Translations under genes and position numbers: made by a program | Shown: in pieces, positions 5,468-6,093 of the stretch | Layout of the letters: each line of letters starts with the position of its first letter | Numbering within the stretch: the first letter of the stretch is position 1 | Notes under the pieces: generated by a model | Database searches by the model: none | Told to the model about the DNA's origin: nothing | The model's input: the letters and a program-made list of their open reading frames with translations, nothing else | NCBI GenBank assembly: GCA_902476475.1 | Contig: CABSDO010000104.1 | Span: 1-6,093 of the forward strand | Direction of reading: 5' to 3' | Length of the DNA: 6,093 bases | From: an uncultured Collinsella sp. | Lineage (GTDB): Bacteria; Actinomycetota; Coriobacteriia; Coriobacteriales; Coriobacteriaceae

Positions 5468-5482
5468 TTGACAGCCTGTCAA
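5468..5482. promoter_or_regulatory. Perfect 15-bp palindrome before the oxidoreductase gene
   Basis: TTGACAG-C-CTGTCAA is a perfect palindrome with one central base, 17 bp upstream of the GTG start. TTGACA also equals the -35 consensus, but no -10 box fits before the ribosome-binding site, so an operator is more likely. The regulator is not identifiable here. Confidence 0.5.
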
Positions 5483-5499
5483 CTCGTCTGGGAGGCACT

Positions 5500-6093
5500 G
5501 TGGCAGAAACATTTGATATCGCAATTGTGGGCGCGGGCATCACCGGATGCGCCATCGCGCGGCAGCTCGCGCGCTATGACCTGTCCATTTGCGTGGTCGA
5601 GGCGGCCAACGATATCGCGCTGGGCGCCTCGAAAGCCAACGGCGGTCTGGTGCACGCCGGCTACGATCCGGCGCCGGGCACGTTAAAGGCGCAGGTCAAC
5701 GCCCGCGGCTGCGAACTCTACGGTACGTGGGCACAGGAGCTGGGATTTTTGTTCCGTCGCACCGGGTCGATGGTGCTGGGTTTTAACGACCAGGACCACG
5801 CGCATTTGGAGCAGCTGCGGTGCAACGGCATGGCCAACGGCGTGCCCGAGCTGTCAATCGTCGGACCCGACCGCATCCACGAATTAGAGCCGCGCGCCAG
5901 TGCCGATGCAACGTGCGCGTTGTGGTGCCCCTCGACTGGGTTTGTCGACCCGTTTGAGGTTGCCATCGCCGCGCTGGAGAACGCCGTGGCCAACGGGGTG
6001 ACGTTTATGCGGTCCGCGTCGGTGGTGGCGATTGAAGTCGCGGGCTCGGGCGACGGCGCGCGCTTTACGCTGGCGACCCCCGCTGGCAACATG
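5500..6093 (+). CDS. FAD-dependent oxidoreductase, GlpA-like, N-terminal 198 residues (3' end outside window)
   Basis: The N-terminus is a Rossmann FAD-binding fold: FDIAIVGAGITGCAIARQLA with GxGxxG at residues 11-16, then VVE (32-34), whose Glu34 would bind the ribose. GASKANGGLVHAGYD (42-56) matches the GATGRNHGLLHSG-type segment of the glycerol-3-phosphate dehydrogenase/DAO family. A TGFVDPFEVAIAALENA segment (147-163) matches the VDPF stretch of GlpA. It probably oxidises glycerol 3-phosphate or a similar hydroxy acid, as anaerobic GlpA-like proteins do; an L-2-hydroxyglutarate oxidase is the main alternative. The GTG at 5500 is chosen because GGGAGG lies 4 nt upstream and GxGxxG then falls at the usual place. 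The frame is open to the edge; no C-terminal [2Fe-2S] or BFD domain can be checked. A perfect palindrome just upstream suggests repressor control. Confidence 0.9.
   Translation, partial: MAETFDIAIVGAGITGCAIARQLARYDLSICVVEAANDIALGASKANGGLVHAGYDPAPGTLKAQVNARGCELYGTWAQELGFLFRRTGSMVLGFNDQDHAHLEQLRCNGMANGVPELSIVGPDRIHELEPRASADATCALWCPSTGFVDPFEVAIAALENAVANGVTFMRSASVVAIEVAGSGDGARFTLATPAGNM

Noticed and set aside
5468..5502. TTGACA as the -35 box of the oxidoreductase promoter
   Set aside because: The matching -10 position falls on the ribosome-binding site, leaving no room for a start point before the GTG.
5718..6092. Leftward 124-residue frame at the right edge
   Set aside because: It is antisense to the oxidoreductase, which has a GxGxxG motif and a strong ribosome-binding site.

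Overview
The window looks like chromosomal DNA from a Gram-positive, GC-rich gut actinobacterium, most likely Coriobacteriia and possibly Collinsella. The clues are the GC-rich core genes, a threonyl-tRNA synthetase with almost no TGS domain, and an integrase remnant of the phage type common in that group. The genus is an inference; no search was run.

Left core region (1-1691). The N-terminal 311 codons of thrS run leftward off the edge. Behind it is a good promoter with a perfect -10 box, whose start-point region lies in a 10-bp inverted repeat. A strong hairpin follows, then a small membrane protein with a C-terminal double zinc ribbon, also leftward.

Repeat array (1692-2026, continuing at 5275-5329). 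A 15-bp sequence (TCTCGATCTGTAACA and close variants) occurs every 40 bp exactly, with strictly alternating orientation: nine copies on the left and two on the right. Spacers in the same orientation context resemble one another, so this is an 80-bp tandem unit holding an inverted pair, not a CRISPR array. I do not recognise the family.

Inserted element (about 2022-5284, 3.26 kb). The ninth repeat is split in register: its first ten bases are at 2012-2021 and its last five at 5285-5289, with CTG present at both junctions. Removing the element restores the 40-bp period exactly. The element holds, from the left: an integrase C-terminal remnant (apparently with a catalytic Arg changed to Cys); a hairpin-rich gap; a leftward toxin-antitoxin operon (MqsR-like toxin, then a zinc-ribbon + HTH + Panacea antitoxin, sharing an ATGA overlap); a 60-residue unknown protein; and two divergent XRE-type regulators around a 142-bp control region, like a phage cI/cro switch. 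Related short motifs lie inside both ends, as expected for integrase arm sites. The element looks like a decayed or satellite-type integrative element kept by its addiction module and regulated by its switch.

Right core region (5330-6093). A 170-bp intergenic stretch has a perfect 15-bp palindrome just before the start of a rightward FAD-dependent oxidoreductase of the GlpA-like family, cut by the window edge after 198 codons.
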